Shown one piece after another: positions 1 through 8,067 of a stretch of 64,000 nt of DNA. The stretch's first letter is position 1. Every line of letters starts with the position of its first letter. This DNA is from Mayfieldus sp963740555 (lineage in GTDB: Bacteria; Actinomycetota; Thermoleophilia; Solirubrobacterales; 70-9). The translations under genes and the position numbers were made by a program. The notes under the pieces were generated by a model. That model searched no databases. It was not told the DNA's origin and saw only the letters and a list, made by a program, of their open reading frames with translations. The stretch spans positions 62,001 to 126,000 of the forward strand of contig CAVUES010000005.1 of assembly GCA_963740555.1 (NCBI GenBank), given 5' to 3'.

Positions 1-87
1 TGCGCCCGCGTACTCGGCGACCTCGGAGCGCACCCGCTCCCGCACCTCGGCGGCGACCGCCTTGCCGTCGATGACGCGGGCGGTCAA
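1..87 (-). CDS. folD: FolD N-terminus (partial): methylenetetrahydrofolate dehydrogenase/cyclohydrolase
   Basis: Only the first 29 codons lie in the window; the gene runs off the left edge. They read (M)TARVIDGKAVAAEVRERV and continue to the edge, the usual N-terminal beta-strand and helix of FolD (family knowledge: interconverts 5,10-methylene- and 10-formyl-tetrahydrofolate using NADP, cytoplasmic). The start taken is TTG, because no ATG or GTG lies in a suitable position. A perfect AGGAGG abuts this TTG with no spacer, which is unusual, so the true start is not certain. It lies 63 bases downstream of the pcrA stop on the same strand and may be cotranscribed with it. Confidence 0.75.
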   Translation of the reverse strand, partial: MTARVIDGKAVAAEVRERVRSEVAEYAGA

Positions 88-150
88 CCTCCTAACCCCA
101 CCAGCCTGACGCTTCGCAATCGCGGGCTCCAACCGCTCCGCTCAGCGCCA

Positions 151-3100
151 TCATCTTTTCTTGATCGGCGCGTAGTCGGCCATCAGCTTGCGCTCCTGTC
201 CGTCGTCGGCGAAGCGGACGACGATCACCCCGCCGGGCTCGATGCCGGTGACGACGCCCTCGCCGAAGCTGGCGTGGACGATGTCGTCGCCGGTCGCAAG
301 CTCGAGCGCCGGCCCCGGCTTGATCGGCTCGCCGATCGCCCCACCGACGGGCGCCCATGGCGATCCGGCCCGAGGCTCTGAGCGCTCCCGCTCGACCAGC
401 TCCTCGGGCAGCTCGTCGAGGAAGCGCGACGCGATCGCCGGCTCGCGCCGGCCGCCGAAGATGCGCCGCTCACGGGCGTAGGTGAGGTAGAGCCGGCTGC
501 GGGCCCGGGTCATGCCGACGTAGCAGAGGCGCCGCTCCTCCTCCTCGCCGCCCTCCTCCAGCGACCGCATGTGCGGGAACACGCCCTCCTCGCATCCGAT
601 CAGGATCACGGTCTCGTACTCCAGCCCCTTGGCGTTGTGGATCGTCATCAGCGTGACCAGCGACTCCTGCTCGCGAATGGCGTCCTGCTCGGTGTAGAGC
701 GAGATCTGCTGCAGGAACTCCTCCAGCGGGGACACCTCCCCATCGCCCTCGAGCTCGCGGTTGGCGTCGAACTCCCCCGCTACGCCGATCAGCTCCTGGA
801 GGTTCTCGACCCGACCCTCGGCCTCCACCGTGCGCTCGGCCTCCAGCGCCTCCAGGTATCCGGTCTCGTGCAGCATCGCCTCCATCAGCTCGGCGACCGG
901 CGCCGTAGCGGCGCGCTGGCGCAGCCCCTCGACCGTGGCGTGGAAGCGCGAGATCGCCTTCAGCGCCGCCGCACCCATGCCGGGGACGAGGTCGGGACGC
1001 GCGGCGACCTCCCAGATCGGCTTTCCGGTGGTGTTTGCATGCGAGAGCAAGCGCCCCTGGCTGGTGTTGCCGATCCCGCGCCGCGGCGAGTTGACGACGC
1101 GGACGAAGGAGATCGCGTCGGAGGGGTTGACGAGCAGGCTCAGGTAGGCGACCGCGTCCTTGATCTCGGCCCGCTCGTAGAACTTGGTCCCGCCGATCAC
1201 CTGATACGGCAGCTCGAAGCGGACCAGCGTGTCCTCGAGCACCCGGCTCATCGCGTTGGTGCGGTAGAAGACCGCGATCTCGTCGCGCCTCACCCCCTCG
1301 TCGGTGACCAGGCGCTCGACCTCGCCGGCCACCCAGCGCGCCTCCTCGTGCTCGTCGGCGAGCTGCGCGACCTGGATCGGCTCCCCCTCGGCGCCGTCGG
1401 TGAACAGCTTCTTGAGGCGGTTCTCGCGGTTGTTGGCGATCAGGGAGTTGGTCGCCGAGAGGATCGTCTGCGTGGAGCGGTAGTTCTGCTCCAGCATCAC
1501 CACGTCGGCGTCTGGAAAGTCCTTCTCGAAGTCGAGGATGTTGCGGATCTCGGCGTGGCGGAACGAATAGATCGAGTTGTGAGTGACGATCCCATTCGCG
1601 ACGAAGTTGTGGGTGTCCTCGACGTCGAGGTCGTAGACGGGACGCTCCAAAGGCACCCGCGACACCCATTCGACAATGTCGTAAGACCCGTCTCCCGCGA
1701 AGACGGTCATGCCAGGCCGAACCGAACTTGCGGGGATGCAGGGCAGCGAGTTACCGACCACCCTTCCGGGCTGAGGCGGCCCGAAGCGCCCTTGAATCAG
1801 AGTCTCGACCTCAAGGGCTGCCTGGATCTTTTGAGCTAGATCTGCCGCGTCCCCAAAATCTTTGAGAACGGTTTCGAAGCGCCAGCTGTTTCGTCCGTTT
1901 CCAGCTGGCCGAACACTTAGCCCGATCTCTTCCAGCGCAGTGCGCCCAGCCGGATCCTGGCCATGGACAGCAATCCGGTGCCGGGGTCTGGCATTGCGCC
2001 TCTCGGCACACAACGTCAAGGTCAGATTTCGGCGTCGGTACGAACTGCTGGCTCGATGATGAGGATGGTTGAAGCTCAGACCCTCGTCTTCGAGCAACTG
2101 AAGTCCCCCCGCCTCACTATCAACCGAAGCGAACACCTCATCGATCAACTCTTGGTTGCCGACCAGACTGTTGCCCGATCCTGATTTCCGCCGGTAAAAG
2201 GGAAGAGTTGGTAGTCCGTACTGAAGTGAGAGCTGCGCCTCGGCGACTCGCGCCTCGGCATCTGAGCCATGCGATGAGATGACCCAAACCGCATCTGCCC
2301 GCTCTGAGAAACACCGCTGGCGGATGCCGATCGTCGGCTTCTTCTGTCCCTCCGTGTAGACGCGGGAGACCCCGACTCGGAAACCGACATCCCGCTTCCA
2401 CATCAGATAAGTGAGATGCATTTGAGGGGTCGTTCCGAGCCGAAAACCAGCGAAATGCATGTGGTCGGGAGTCGTCACGAGCCTACGCCCGGACCTGGTG
2501 CTAATCGCGATTCCGTGTGTGTCTTTGCTCGTATGGACCTGACTGATCCGGGCGGGTCCGAACTCACCCTTCCCAACCGAGGACATCACGTAGTCGCCGA
2601 CGCCGATTGACTCGACCGGGCGCTCTGATCCGTCACCCATCTTTATGAGGGTTCCCTCGAGCACGCACTGCGCGTCGTCGCCAACCACGAAGAGGTTGCG
2701 ATGCTCCTCGGCGAGCAGCTGCAAGAGCCGGTACTGGGCCCGGTTGGTGTCCTGGTACTCGTCGACCAGCACCTGGCCGAAGGCGCGGCGCCAGCGGTCG
2801 CGAGCCGGCTCGAACAGCTCCAGCACGTTGACCGTGCGCACCAGCAGGTCGTCGAAGTCCATCGCATTGGCCTCCAGCATGCGGCGCTCATACAGCGCGT
2901 AGATCTCCCCCGCGGTCTCCTCGAACACCGAACCCTGCGTTTGCTGGAACTCCGCAGCGTCGAGCAGCTTGTTCTTCGCGCCCGAGATCTGCGAGCGGAT
3001 CGCGCGCGGCGGGTAGCGCTTCGGGTCCACCTCGAGCTCCTCCATGCAGCGCTTCACCATCCGCAGCGAATCGGCCTCGTCGTAGATCGTGAAGCCGCGC

Positions 3101-3489
3101 GAGTAGCCGAGCCGCTCCGCCTCGGCGCGCATGATCCGTGCGCAGGCCGAGTGGAAGGTCATCACCCACATCGCTCGCGTCGCCCGTCCGACCAGCCGCT
3201 CGACCCGCTCGCGCATCTCCTGCGCCGCCTTGTTGGTGAAGGTGATCGCGAGGATCTCGCCCGGGCGCGCGCGGCCGGTCGCCAGCAGGTAGGCGATCCG
3301 GTGCGTGAGCACGCGGGTCTTGCCCGAGCCGGCACCCGCCAGCACCAGCAGCGGGCCCTCGCCGTGGGTGACCGCCGCGCGCTGGGCGTCGTTGAGCTCG
3401 GCGAGCAGGCGCTCGGCGTAGTCCGCACCAGGCGCGGTCGGCGCCCCCTGGGCGCCCTCTGAGAGCTCCGATTCGGCCAACTCGGTCAC
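151..3489 (-). CDS. pcrA: UvrD/PcrA-type superfamily 1 DNA helicase interrupted by an intein
   Basis: ATP-dependent 3'-5' DNA helicase of repair and replication restart. Walker A GAGSGKT is at residues 52-58, followed by QEMRERV, VDEYQDTN and, late, the TIHNAKGLEYE and VGMTRAR motifs. The host motif GDDAQ/SIYSFR is split by 364 residues that begin with Cys and end with His-Asn (separate entry). Removing residues 275-638 leaves about 748 residues, normal for PcrA. The C-terminal 70 residues have the Tudor-like shape typical of PcrA (ELATGDDIVHASFGEG). I chose the GTG at 3489 because the reading frame further upstream runs through a palindromic repeat; no strong Shine-Dalgarno precedes it. It follows cysE at 112 bases on the same strand and precedes folD. 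Confidence 0.93.
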   Translation of the reverse strand: MTELAESELSEGAQGAPTAPGADYAERLLAELNDAQRAAVTHGEGPLLVLAGAGSGKTRVLTHRIAYLLATGRARPGEILAITFTNKAAQEMRERVERLVGRATRAMWVMTFHSACARIMRAEAERLGYSRGFTIYDEADSLRMVKRCMEELEVDPKRYPPRAIRSQISGAKNKLLDAAEFQQTQGSVFEETAGEIYALYERRMLEANAMDFDDLLVRTVNVLELFEPARDRWRRAFGQVLVDEYQDTNRAQYRLLQLLAEEHRNLFVVGDDAQCVLEGTLIKMGDGSERPVESIGVGDYVMSSVGKGEFGPARISQVHTSKDTHGIAISTRSGRRLVTTPDHMHFAGFRLGTTPQMHLTYLMWKRDVGFRVGVSRVYTEGQKKPTIGIRQRCFSERADAVWVISSHGSDAEARVAEAQLSLQYGLPTLPFYRRKSGSGNSLVGNQELIDEVFASVDSEAGGLQLLEDEGLSFNHPHHRASSSYRRRNLTLTLCAERRNARPRHRIAVHGQDPAGRTALEEIGLSVRPAGNGRNSWRFETVLKDFGDAADLAQKIQAALEVETLIQGRFGPPQPGRVVGNSLPCIPASSVRPGMTVFAGDGSYDIVEWVSRVPLERPVYDLDVEDTHNFVANGIVTHNSIYSFRHAEIRNILDFEKDFPDADVVMLEQNYRSTQTILSATNSLIANNRENRLKKLFTDGAEGEPIQVAQLADEHEEARWVAGEVERLVTDEGVRRDEIAVFYRTNAMSRVLEDTLVRFELPYQVIGGTKFYERAEIKDAVAYLSLLVNPSDAISFVRVVNSPRRGIGNTSQGRLLSHANTTGKPIWEVAARPDLVPGMGAAALKAISRFHATVEGLRQRAATAPVAELMEAMLHETGYLEALEAERTVEAEGRVENLQELIGVAGEFDANRELEGDGEVSPLEEFLQQISLYTEQDAIREQESLVTLMTIHNAKGLEYETVILIGCEEGVFPHMRSLEEGGEEEERRLCYVGMTRARSRLYLTYARERRIFGGRREPAIASRFLDELPEELVERERSEPRAGSPWAPVGGAIGEPIKPGPALELATGDDIVHASFGEGVVTGIEPGGVIVVRFADDGQERKLMADYAPIKKR
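1576..2667 (-). mobile_element. Intein in PcrA (364 residues, Cys1 ... His-Asn, +1 Ser)
   Basis: The element begins at a Cys directly after VVGDDAQ and ends with GIVTHN directly before SIYSFR. Splicing block A is CVLEGTLIKMGDGSE, block B is RRLVTTPDHMHFAG (the Thr-x-x-His pair), block F is RPVYDLDVEDTHNFVAN and block G is the final His-Asn. These are the residues needed for protein splicing. The central part (MWKRDVGFRVG, AEAQLSLQYGLPTLPF) resembles the middle of other actinobacterial helicase inteins; no clear LAGLIDADG pair is visible, so homing activity is doubtful. Base composition is lower in GC than the exteins (about 55% in the 60 bases from 1801), which fits separate ancestry. Insertion is in the ATPase motif III region, so unspliced protein should be inactive. 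Confidence 0.93.
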
Positions 3490-3530
3490 CCATTCAAGAT
3501 ATCCGCCCGTCCGGGCGGCCGATTGGAGAT

Positions 3531-3592
3531 GGGTCGCGACACAGAGTGTCGCGACACCGGGCATCAGGCGGCCGAAGGCCGCCGCAAGTTAT
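3531..3592 (-). repeat. Two-hairpin palindromic repeat (family copy 1)
   Basis: Between cysE and pcrA. On the minus strand: CTTGC, then a hairpin GGCGGCC-TTC-GGCCGCC (3567-3583), a TGATGCC linker, then a perfect 10-bp hairpin GTCGCGACAC-TCT-GTGTCGCGAC (3533-3555). The CTTGC-hairpin-TGA-linker-hairpin plan is the same as in the array at 24460-24665 and the copy inside pheS. The second hairpin differs in sequence among copies. Confidence 0.75.
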
Positions 3593-3601
3593 TCAACGTC
3601 C

Positions 3602-4339
3602 CTAGCCCCCAGCCGAAGACCGACCCTTGCGCTGCCCCAGCTCGCTCACCTTCGACTCCGGCTCGGGCTCCCCGGTCAGCTTGGCGATCCGGCCCTCGAG
3701 CGCCGCGATCCGTTCCGAGAGCCCCTTGATCGCGTCGGCGATCGGGTCGGGCAGGTGGATCCAGTCGGCATCCGGCCCCTCGACCCGGCGTCCCTCCACC
3801 TTGACCGTGTGGCCCGGGTTACCGACCACGGTGGCATTCGGCGGTACGTCCTCGACCACGACCGTATTGGCACCGACCTTGGCGCCGTCTCCGACCTCGA
3901 TCGGCCCCAGCAGCTTGGCGCCGGAGCCGACCGTGACGTTGTCGCCCAGCGTCGGGTGCCGCTTGCCGCGTTGAAAGCCGGTGCCGCCGAGCGTCACCCC
4001 CTGGTAGAGGGTCACGCGGTCGCCGATCTCGGCCGTCTCGCCGATCACCACGCCGGAGCCGTGATCGATGAAGAAGTCGTCGCCGATCGTCGCCGCAGGA
4101 TGGATCTCCACCCCGGTCACCGAGCGGGTCATGTAGGAGATCGCCAACGGCGCCAACGGGATCTCGGCGTCGTTGAGCGCGTGCGCGACGCGGTAGGCGA
4201 GCAGCGCCTGCACGCCGGCCCAGCTGGAGAGGATCTCGACCGTGCCGGCGCGGCGGGCGGCTGGGTCGCGCTCGCGCGCGGTCGCCACGTCCGAGGCGAC
4301 CTCTCGCACGACGTTGCGAAGTGTTCCGAGCCCGAGCAT
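3602..4339 (-). CDS. cysE: Serine O-acetyltransferase
   Basis: 245 residues, start ATG at 4339 (MLGLGTLRNVV). It acetylates L-serine with acetyl-CoA to give O-acetylserine, the substrate of CysK. The sequence shows a helical N-terminal part and a left-handed beta-helix of hexapeptide repeats: HPAATIGDDFFIDHGSGVVIG, then VTLYQGVTLGG and KRHPTLGDNVTVGSGAKLLG. The catalytic-region Asp-His pair (IDHG) and His (KRHP) are present. A longer frame upstream would overlap cysK and has no family similarity, so the internal ATG is chosen. An extra C-terminal coiled stretch (IKGLSERIAALEGRIAKL) follows the catalytic domain. It lies 67 bases after cysK on the same strand, giving a two-gene cysteine operon. 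Confidence 0.93.
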   Translation of the reverse strand: MLGLGTLRNVVREVASDVATARERDPAARRAGTVEILSSWAGVQALLAYRVAHALNDAEIPLAPLAISYMTRSVTGVEIHPAATIGDDFFIDHGSGVVIGETAEIGDRVTLYQGVTLGGTGFQRGKRHPTLGDNVTVGSGAKLLGPIEVGDGAKVGANTVVVEDVPPNATVVGNPGHTVKVEGRRVEGPDADWIHLPDPIADAIKGLSERIAALEGRIAKLTGEPEPESKVSELGQRKGRSSAGG

Positions 4340-4406
4340 CAGGTAATTCGACGCGGAGCAGAGGGCCGTAGACCCGATTGCGACGCGACAGGCTGGTGGG
4401 TGTTGG

Positions 4407-5366
4407 TCATGTCGGGAAGAAGGGGAGCGACATGTAGCGCTCGCCCGAGTCGGGGACGATCGTGACCACCCGCTTGCCGGCCATCTCGGGTCGCGTGGCG
4501 ACCTGTAGAGAGGCAAAGATCGCGGCGCCGGCCGAGAACCCGACCAGCAGGCCCTCGCGCCTCGCGCACAGCTCGGCCATGTCGAGGGCGTCGTTGTCGG
4601 CGACCGGGACCACCTCGTCGATCACCGAGCGATCGAGGACCTCGGGTATGAAGCCGGCGCCGATCCCCTGGATCTTGTGGGCGCCCGGCTCACCCCCGGA
4701 GAGCACCGCCGAGCTGGCCGGCTCGACCGCGACCACGAGGACCTCGGGGCGCCGCTCCTTGAGCAGCTGGCCGACGCCGGTGATCGTGCCGCCGGTTCCA
4801 ACCCCGCAGACGAAGGCGTCGACCTCGCCTCCGGTGTCGGCCCAGATCTCCTCGGCGGTGGTGCGCCGGTGGACCTCGGGGTTGGCAGGGTTGGTGAACT
4901 GCTGGGGCATGAAGGCGCCGCGCTCCTCGGAGATTCGCCGGGCCAGGTCGACCGACTCGTTCATTCCGCCGAGCGACGCGGTCTCGTGGACCTCGGCGCC
5001 GTAGGCGCGCAGCAGGTCGGAGCGCTCGCGGGTCATCCCCTCCGGCAGGGTGAGCACCAGCCCGTAGCCGCGCGCCGCGCAGACCATCGCCAGCGCGATC
5101 CCGGTGTTGCCGCTGGTCGGCTCGACGATCAGCGAGCGGCCGCGCTCGATCTGTCCCTCCGCCTCGGCGGCGTCGATCATCGACACCCCGATCCGGTCCT
5201 TGACCGAGCCGCCGGGGTTGAAGTACTCGAGCTTCGCGCAGACCTCGCAGTCGACGCCCTCGCCGAGGCGTCCGAGGGCGACCATCGGCGTGTTGCCGAC
5301 CACGTCCCCGGCCTCGCGGCCGATCCGGGTGGCGGTGCCTGCGTCGGTGGGCGGAGTCACTGGCAT
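4407..5366 (-). CDS. cysK: Cysteine synthase (O-acetylserine sulfhydrylase)
   Basis: 319 residues from ATG at 5366 (a TTG three codons upstream is possible). PLP-dependent beta-replacement enzyme making cysteine from O-acetylserine and sulfide. The PLP lysine lies in NPGGSVKDR (K56), the substrate loop is PTSGNTG, the phosphate-binding loop is GVGTGGTITG, and the C-terminal PDSGERY motif is present. Length is normal. It is first of the cysK-cysE pair. A cysteine-free Rrf2 regulator about 1.5 kb upstream on the same strand is a candidate for control by analogy with CymR of Bacillus, but no operator was identified. Confidence 0.95.
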   Translation of the reverse strand: MPVTPPTDAGTATRIGREAGDVVGNTPMVALGRLGEGVDCEVCAKLEYFNPGGSVKDRIGVSMIDAAEAEGQIERGRSLIVEPTSGNTGIALAMVCAARGYGLVLTLPEGMTRERSDLLRAYGAEVHETASLGGMNESVDLARRISEERGAFMPQQFTNPANPEVHRRTTAEEIWADTGGEVDAFVCGVGTGGTITGVGQLLKERRPEVLVVAVEPASSAVLSGGEPGAHKIQGIGAGFIPEVLDRSVIDEVVPVADNDALDMAELCARREGLLVGFSAGAAIFASLQVATRPEMAGKRVVTIVPDSGERYMSLPFFPT

Positions 5367-5444
5367 CGCGCCCAAATTACAGCCAGTGGGCGGCAGGCGC
5401 GCATGGCGGCGCTCAGCCGCCCGGACCAGCGCGAATGTCGGGCG

Positions 5445-5894
5445 TCAGCCGCTGCTCTTCGGGGGACGCCTGGTGTAGATCGTCGCCGAGATCTTCCAGT
5501 CGCCGTCGATGCGCCTGAAGATCGTCTTCTGGGGCCCGAAGACCCCCTGGCCGGGCTGGAATCCCGAGGCGCGGTTGCCGCTCACCTGCACCCGCTCGAG
5601 CGAGGGGTGGAACTTCTTCAGCACGGTAAGAGTGCCTTCGCTGAGCGCCTTCGGGCAGCTGGCGCCCTTCAGCTGCGCCTGCTTGGTCGGCGTGACGAAC
5701 CTCGAGGCTCGCAACTGGTAGGCGGGCGTGAGCTGCTCGCAGGCCGTTTTGCCGTCGCCGCTCTTCAGCGCCGCGAAATAGGTGTTGAACGTCTTGGTGA
5801 TCGCCTCGACCTGCTTGCTGTTCGCGCTCGAGCCGCCACAACCGACGGCGAGAGCGGCGATCGCTGCGGCCAAAGCGATGGATGCCCTGGGCAT
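5445..5894 (-). CDS. Small secreted lipoprotein, NTF2-like shape
   Basis: 149 residues from ATG at 5894. A hydrophobic signal (ALAAAIAALAVGC) ends in a lipobox with Cys19, so it is probably lipid-anchored on the outside of the membrane. The mature part (KTFNTYFAALKSGDGKTAC, then strands ending GDWKISATIYTRR) has the pattern of small NTF2/SnoaL-like lipoproteins common in actinobacteria, with a helix carrying a Cys and a C-terminal beta-sheet. No catalytic function can be read. It is downstream of the GT2 gene on the same strand with a 39-base gap. Function is unknown. Confidence 0.7.
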   Translation of the reverse strand: MPRASIALAAAIAALAVGCGGSSANSKQVEAITKTFNTYFAALKSGDGKTACEQLTPAYQLRASRFVTPTKQAQLKGASCPKALSEGTLTVLKKFHPSLERVQVSGNRASGFQPGQGVFGPQKTIFRRIDGDWKISATIYTRRPPKSSG

Positions 5895-5933
5895 TGGCTG
5901 CAAGCTACCGCAGCCAGATAGGCGGAAGCCAGG

Positions 5934-6884
5934 TCATACGCCAGCGGCCGCCCGCTCACACGCGACCCTCCACAACGCCCTCGCACCAAAGTCCTCGAGC
6001 TTGCGCAGGCGAAGCACGCCGGCCAGCGTGGTCGCGGCGATGAGTCCCCACCTGACCACGAACCAGCCCGCCGAGGGCCGGGTCACAGCGAGCAGGATGT
6101 CGTGGGTCCGTCGCTTCTCCCACGGCTCGCCGGGCTCCACCAGCTCGGGATATGCGGCACGCAATTCCACCTGCGCGAGAACCGTCTTCTGGGCACGCCC
6201 GACGAAGCCGCGCAGCGTGCGCTCGTACCAGTGATCGGCGCGCAGGCTGGGGTCGAAGACGCCCTCGAGTCCTTGCCGCAGCAGCAGCAGGCCGAGCTGC
6301 CTGTCGTCCTGATAGCACTCGGTGCGGCCAGCCTCGATCGCTTCGAGCCAGTGCGAACGGCGAACCGAGGTGTTGCCTCCCCACAGCCCGCGCAGAATCG
6401 AGTCCGGGTCGGACCTGTAGATCTCGATGTCGCTCTCGTATGCCGAGGCGTAGAAGCGGACCGGGGCATGACTGTGCGGCCAACGCCGCGGGGTCACCAC
6501 CGGCACGTAGCCGACGACGACGAGATCGTCTCTGCGGGCATGCCATCGCGCGTGTCCGGTGACCATGCCCGGGTGGGCCACCTCGTCGTCGTCAAAGGCC
6601 AAGATCACCTCCGACTTCGCGCTCCTGACCCCGTGGTCCCGGCCGCGCTGGACACTGTTCAACCCACTGTCGTCCGGCGCCGGGGTGTGCGTGAATCGAA
6701 CCCGGGGATCGCTCTGCTGGTGGCGGCGAAGCAGGTCTTCGGTCTTCGCGTCCTCGCCGTCAATGACGACGAGAACCTCCATCGTCGCCTGGTCGGCGAG
6801 CACGCTGGAGAGCGCCCGCTCCAGCACCTTCGGACGATCCCTGGTCGGGATGATGACGCTAACCGTCGGCAGCGGATCGGCCAC
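5934..6884 (-). CDS. Family 2 glycosyltransferase
   Basis: 316 residues. The N-terminus is the GT-A nucleotide-sugar fold: VSVIIPTRDRP at residues 8-18, a LVVIDGEDA strand and the metal-binding FDDDEV around residue 97. The acceptor half has GGNTSVRRS and CYQDDRQLG, an ED-type motif used in catalysis in the family. A C-terminal hydrophobic segment (GLIAATTLAGVLRL) may be membrane-associated. It probably transfers a sugar to a glycolipid or wall polymer at the inner membrane face; substrate unknown. It starts two bases after the Rrf2 regulator ends, so the two are likely cotranscribed. Confidence 0.85.
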   Translation of the reverse strand: MADPLPTVSVIIPTRDRPKVLERALSSVLADQATMEVLVVIDGEDAKTEDLLRRHQQSDPRVRFTHTPAPDDSGLNSVQRGRDHGVRSAKSEVILAFDDDEVAHPGMVTGHARWHARRDDLVVVGYVPVVTPRRWPHSHAPVRFYASAYESDIEIYRSDPDSILRGLWGGNTSVRRSHWLEAIEAGRTECYQDDRQLGLLLLRQGLEGVFDPSLRADHWYERTLRGFVGRAQKTVLAQVELRAAYPELVEPGEPWEKRRTHDILLAVTRPSAGWFVVRWGLIAATTLAGVLRLRKLEDFGARALWRVACERAAAGV

Positions 6885-6885
6885 C

Positions 6886-7284
6886 CTAAATGTGGTACAT
6901 CGTCGTGCCCGCGCCCTCGACCTCGCGGCGGGCGATCTCGGCGATCGTCGTGCGGCTGAACACCTTGCGAAGCGACCCGATGCCCTCCGCCCAGATGCCT
7001 CCCGCCTCGTCGGCCTCTTGGCCGATCTTTCCGTCGAGCGCCTGCACGACCTCGAGCACGTTGATCTCCTCCGGCGGCCTCGCCAGCGTGTAGCCCCCCT
7101 TTACGCCGCGGTGGCTGCTCAGCAACCCGGCACGACGAAGGGTCGAGAACAGCTGCTCGAGGAACTGCTCGGGGATGTCGCGCCGCTCGGCCAGCTCCTT
7201 GATCGGGACCGGGCGCTCGCCGGTGCGCGCCAGCTCCGCCATCGCAACGACCGCATAGCGAGATTTCGAAGTGACAGAAATCAC
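6886..7284 (-). CDS. Rrf2-family transcriptional regulator without cluster cysteines
   Basis: 132 residues, GTG start. Winged-helix Rrf2 signature: SKSRYAVVAMAELA at the N-terminus, IPEQFLEQLFSTLRRAGLLSSHRGVKGGY as recognition helix and wing (positions about 39-67), then a dimerisation helix. Rrf2 proteins of the IscR/NsrR type hold a 2Fe-2S or 4Fe-4S cluster with three Cys; this protein has none, so it resembles the CymR/YwnA branch. CymR controls cysteine genes and binds CysK in Bacillus; cysK and cysE lie 1.5 kb downstream here. Regulation of those genes is inference. The next gene (GT2) follows directly. Confidence 0.88.
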   Translation of the reverse strand: MISVTSKSRYAVVAMAELARTGERPVPIKELAERRDIPEQFLEQLFSTLRRAGLLSSHRGVKGGYTLARPPEEINVLEVVQALDGKIGQEADEAGGIWAEGIGSLRKVFSRTTIAEIARREVEGAGTTMYHI

Positions 7285-7318
7285 GCGACCTTTGTATCGC
7301 AGTCGGGGGGAGTCGCAA
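7285..7318 (-). promoter_or_regulatory. Candidate promoter for a leaderless Rrf2 transcript
   Basis: On the minus strand TTGCGA (7313-7318) is followed after 16 bases by TACAAA (7291-7296), then six bases before the GTG start of the Rrf2 gene. This spacing would place transcription initiation at the start codon, as in the leaderless mRNAs common in actinobacteria. It is a pattern match only. Confidence 0.35.
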
Positions 7319-7442
7319 AGAGCGCAGTCCGTCTGAGCTGGCCGAAAATTAAGGTCGTCTGGGGGACCCAGCTCGGTTAGGATCGAGCCTCGGTCGTCCC
7401 GCCGGCCGATCCCGATCGCACCCGAACTTCGGAGGCGTTGTT

Positions 7443-8063
7443 GTGGGCGATGTGCCGCGCTGCCTGGTCGTGGAACCTCAGCCGCTCGTCAGGCTGGGGA
7501 TGCGACGTGTGCTCGACGCCGGCTACGAGATCGAGGAGCTGACCAGCCGCGAGGAGGCGGTTGATCTGATCCGCAGCATCGGGGACTTCGACGTGGTTGT
7601 TGTCGACATCCGGTCGGCGGCCGCCGGAAGCTCCGACCGGATGAATGGGTCAGAGGCGATCCAGCAGCTGCGCAAGGCCGGGCCGGCGCTCGGAATTGTC
7701 GCCCACGGGGACCGCGCCGAGCGTTATCTGGCAACCCAAGCCTTCTCCGCGGGCGCGAGCGCCTACGTAAGCCGCGGCGCCGGCGCCGACGAGCTCCGTG
7801 ACGCGGTCCACGCGGCGCTGGAGCAGGAGCGCTTCCTCGATCCCGCGGTTCCGCAGCGCGGCGCCCGCGGCCGGCTCACGCGCCGCCAGCGACAGATCCT
7901 CCAGCTGCTCGCCGACGGCGGCTCGACCACGATCGCCGCAGAGGAGCTACAGGTCAGCGAGGAGACGGTGCGCACGCACACCAAGAACATCCTCGCCCGC
8001 CTCGAAGCACGGAACCGGGCGCATGCCGTGGCGATCGGGCTTCGAGAGAGCTTGATCGAGTAG
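7443..8063 (+). CDS. NarL/LuxR-type response regulator with degenerate receiver
   Basis: 206 residues, GTG start with GGAGG seven bases upstream. A receiver-like domain (1-125) is followed by a LuxR helix-turn-helix (143-203: LTRRQRQILQLLADG ... SEETVRTHTKNIL). The phosphoacceptor position is kept (D55 in VVVVDIRS), but the N-terminal acidic pair reads EP (E11-P12), the conserved Thr/Ser is A87 and the conserved Lys is R111. A phosphorylation-independent or altered switch is therefore likely. No histidine kinase is adjacent. It converges with the HDOD-LuxR gene, stops four bases apart. Targets unknown. Confidence 0.88.
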   Translation: MGDVPRCLVVEPQPLVRLGMRRVLDAGYEIEELTSREEAVDLIRSIGDFDVVVVDIRSAAAGSSDRMNGSEAIQQLRKAGPALGIVAHGDRAERYLATQAFSAGASAYVSRGAGADELRDAVHAALEQERFLDPAVPQRGARGRLTRRQRQILQLLADGGSTTIAAEELQVSEETVRTHTKNILARLEARNRAHAVAIGLRESLIE

Positions 8064-8067
8064 CGGT

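Noticed and set aside
2645..3462. Long open frames on the plus strand opposite pcrA and similar ones opposite dnaE and pheT
   Set aside because: High GC makes long antisense frames common; these have Arg/Ala/Pro-rich translations and no motif, while the opposite strand carries conserved genes.
3490..3564. Upstream in-frame extension of pcrA (25 residues starting MPGVATLCVATHLQ)
   Set aside because: It is read through the palindromic repeat and has no family similarity; the GTG at 3489 is the more credible start.
5376..5444. SAM or T-box riboswitch ahead of cysK
   Set aside because: No conserved blocks of either class can be found in the short upstream region.
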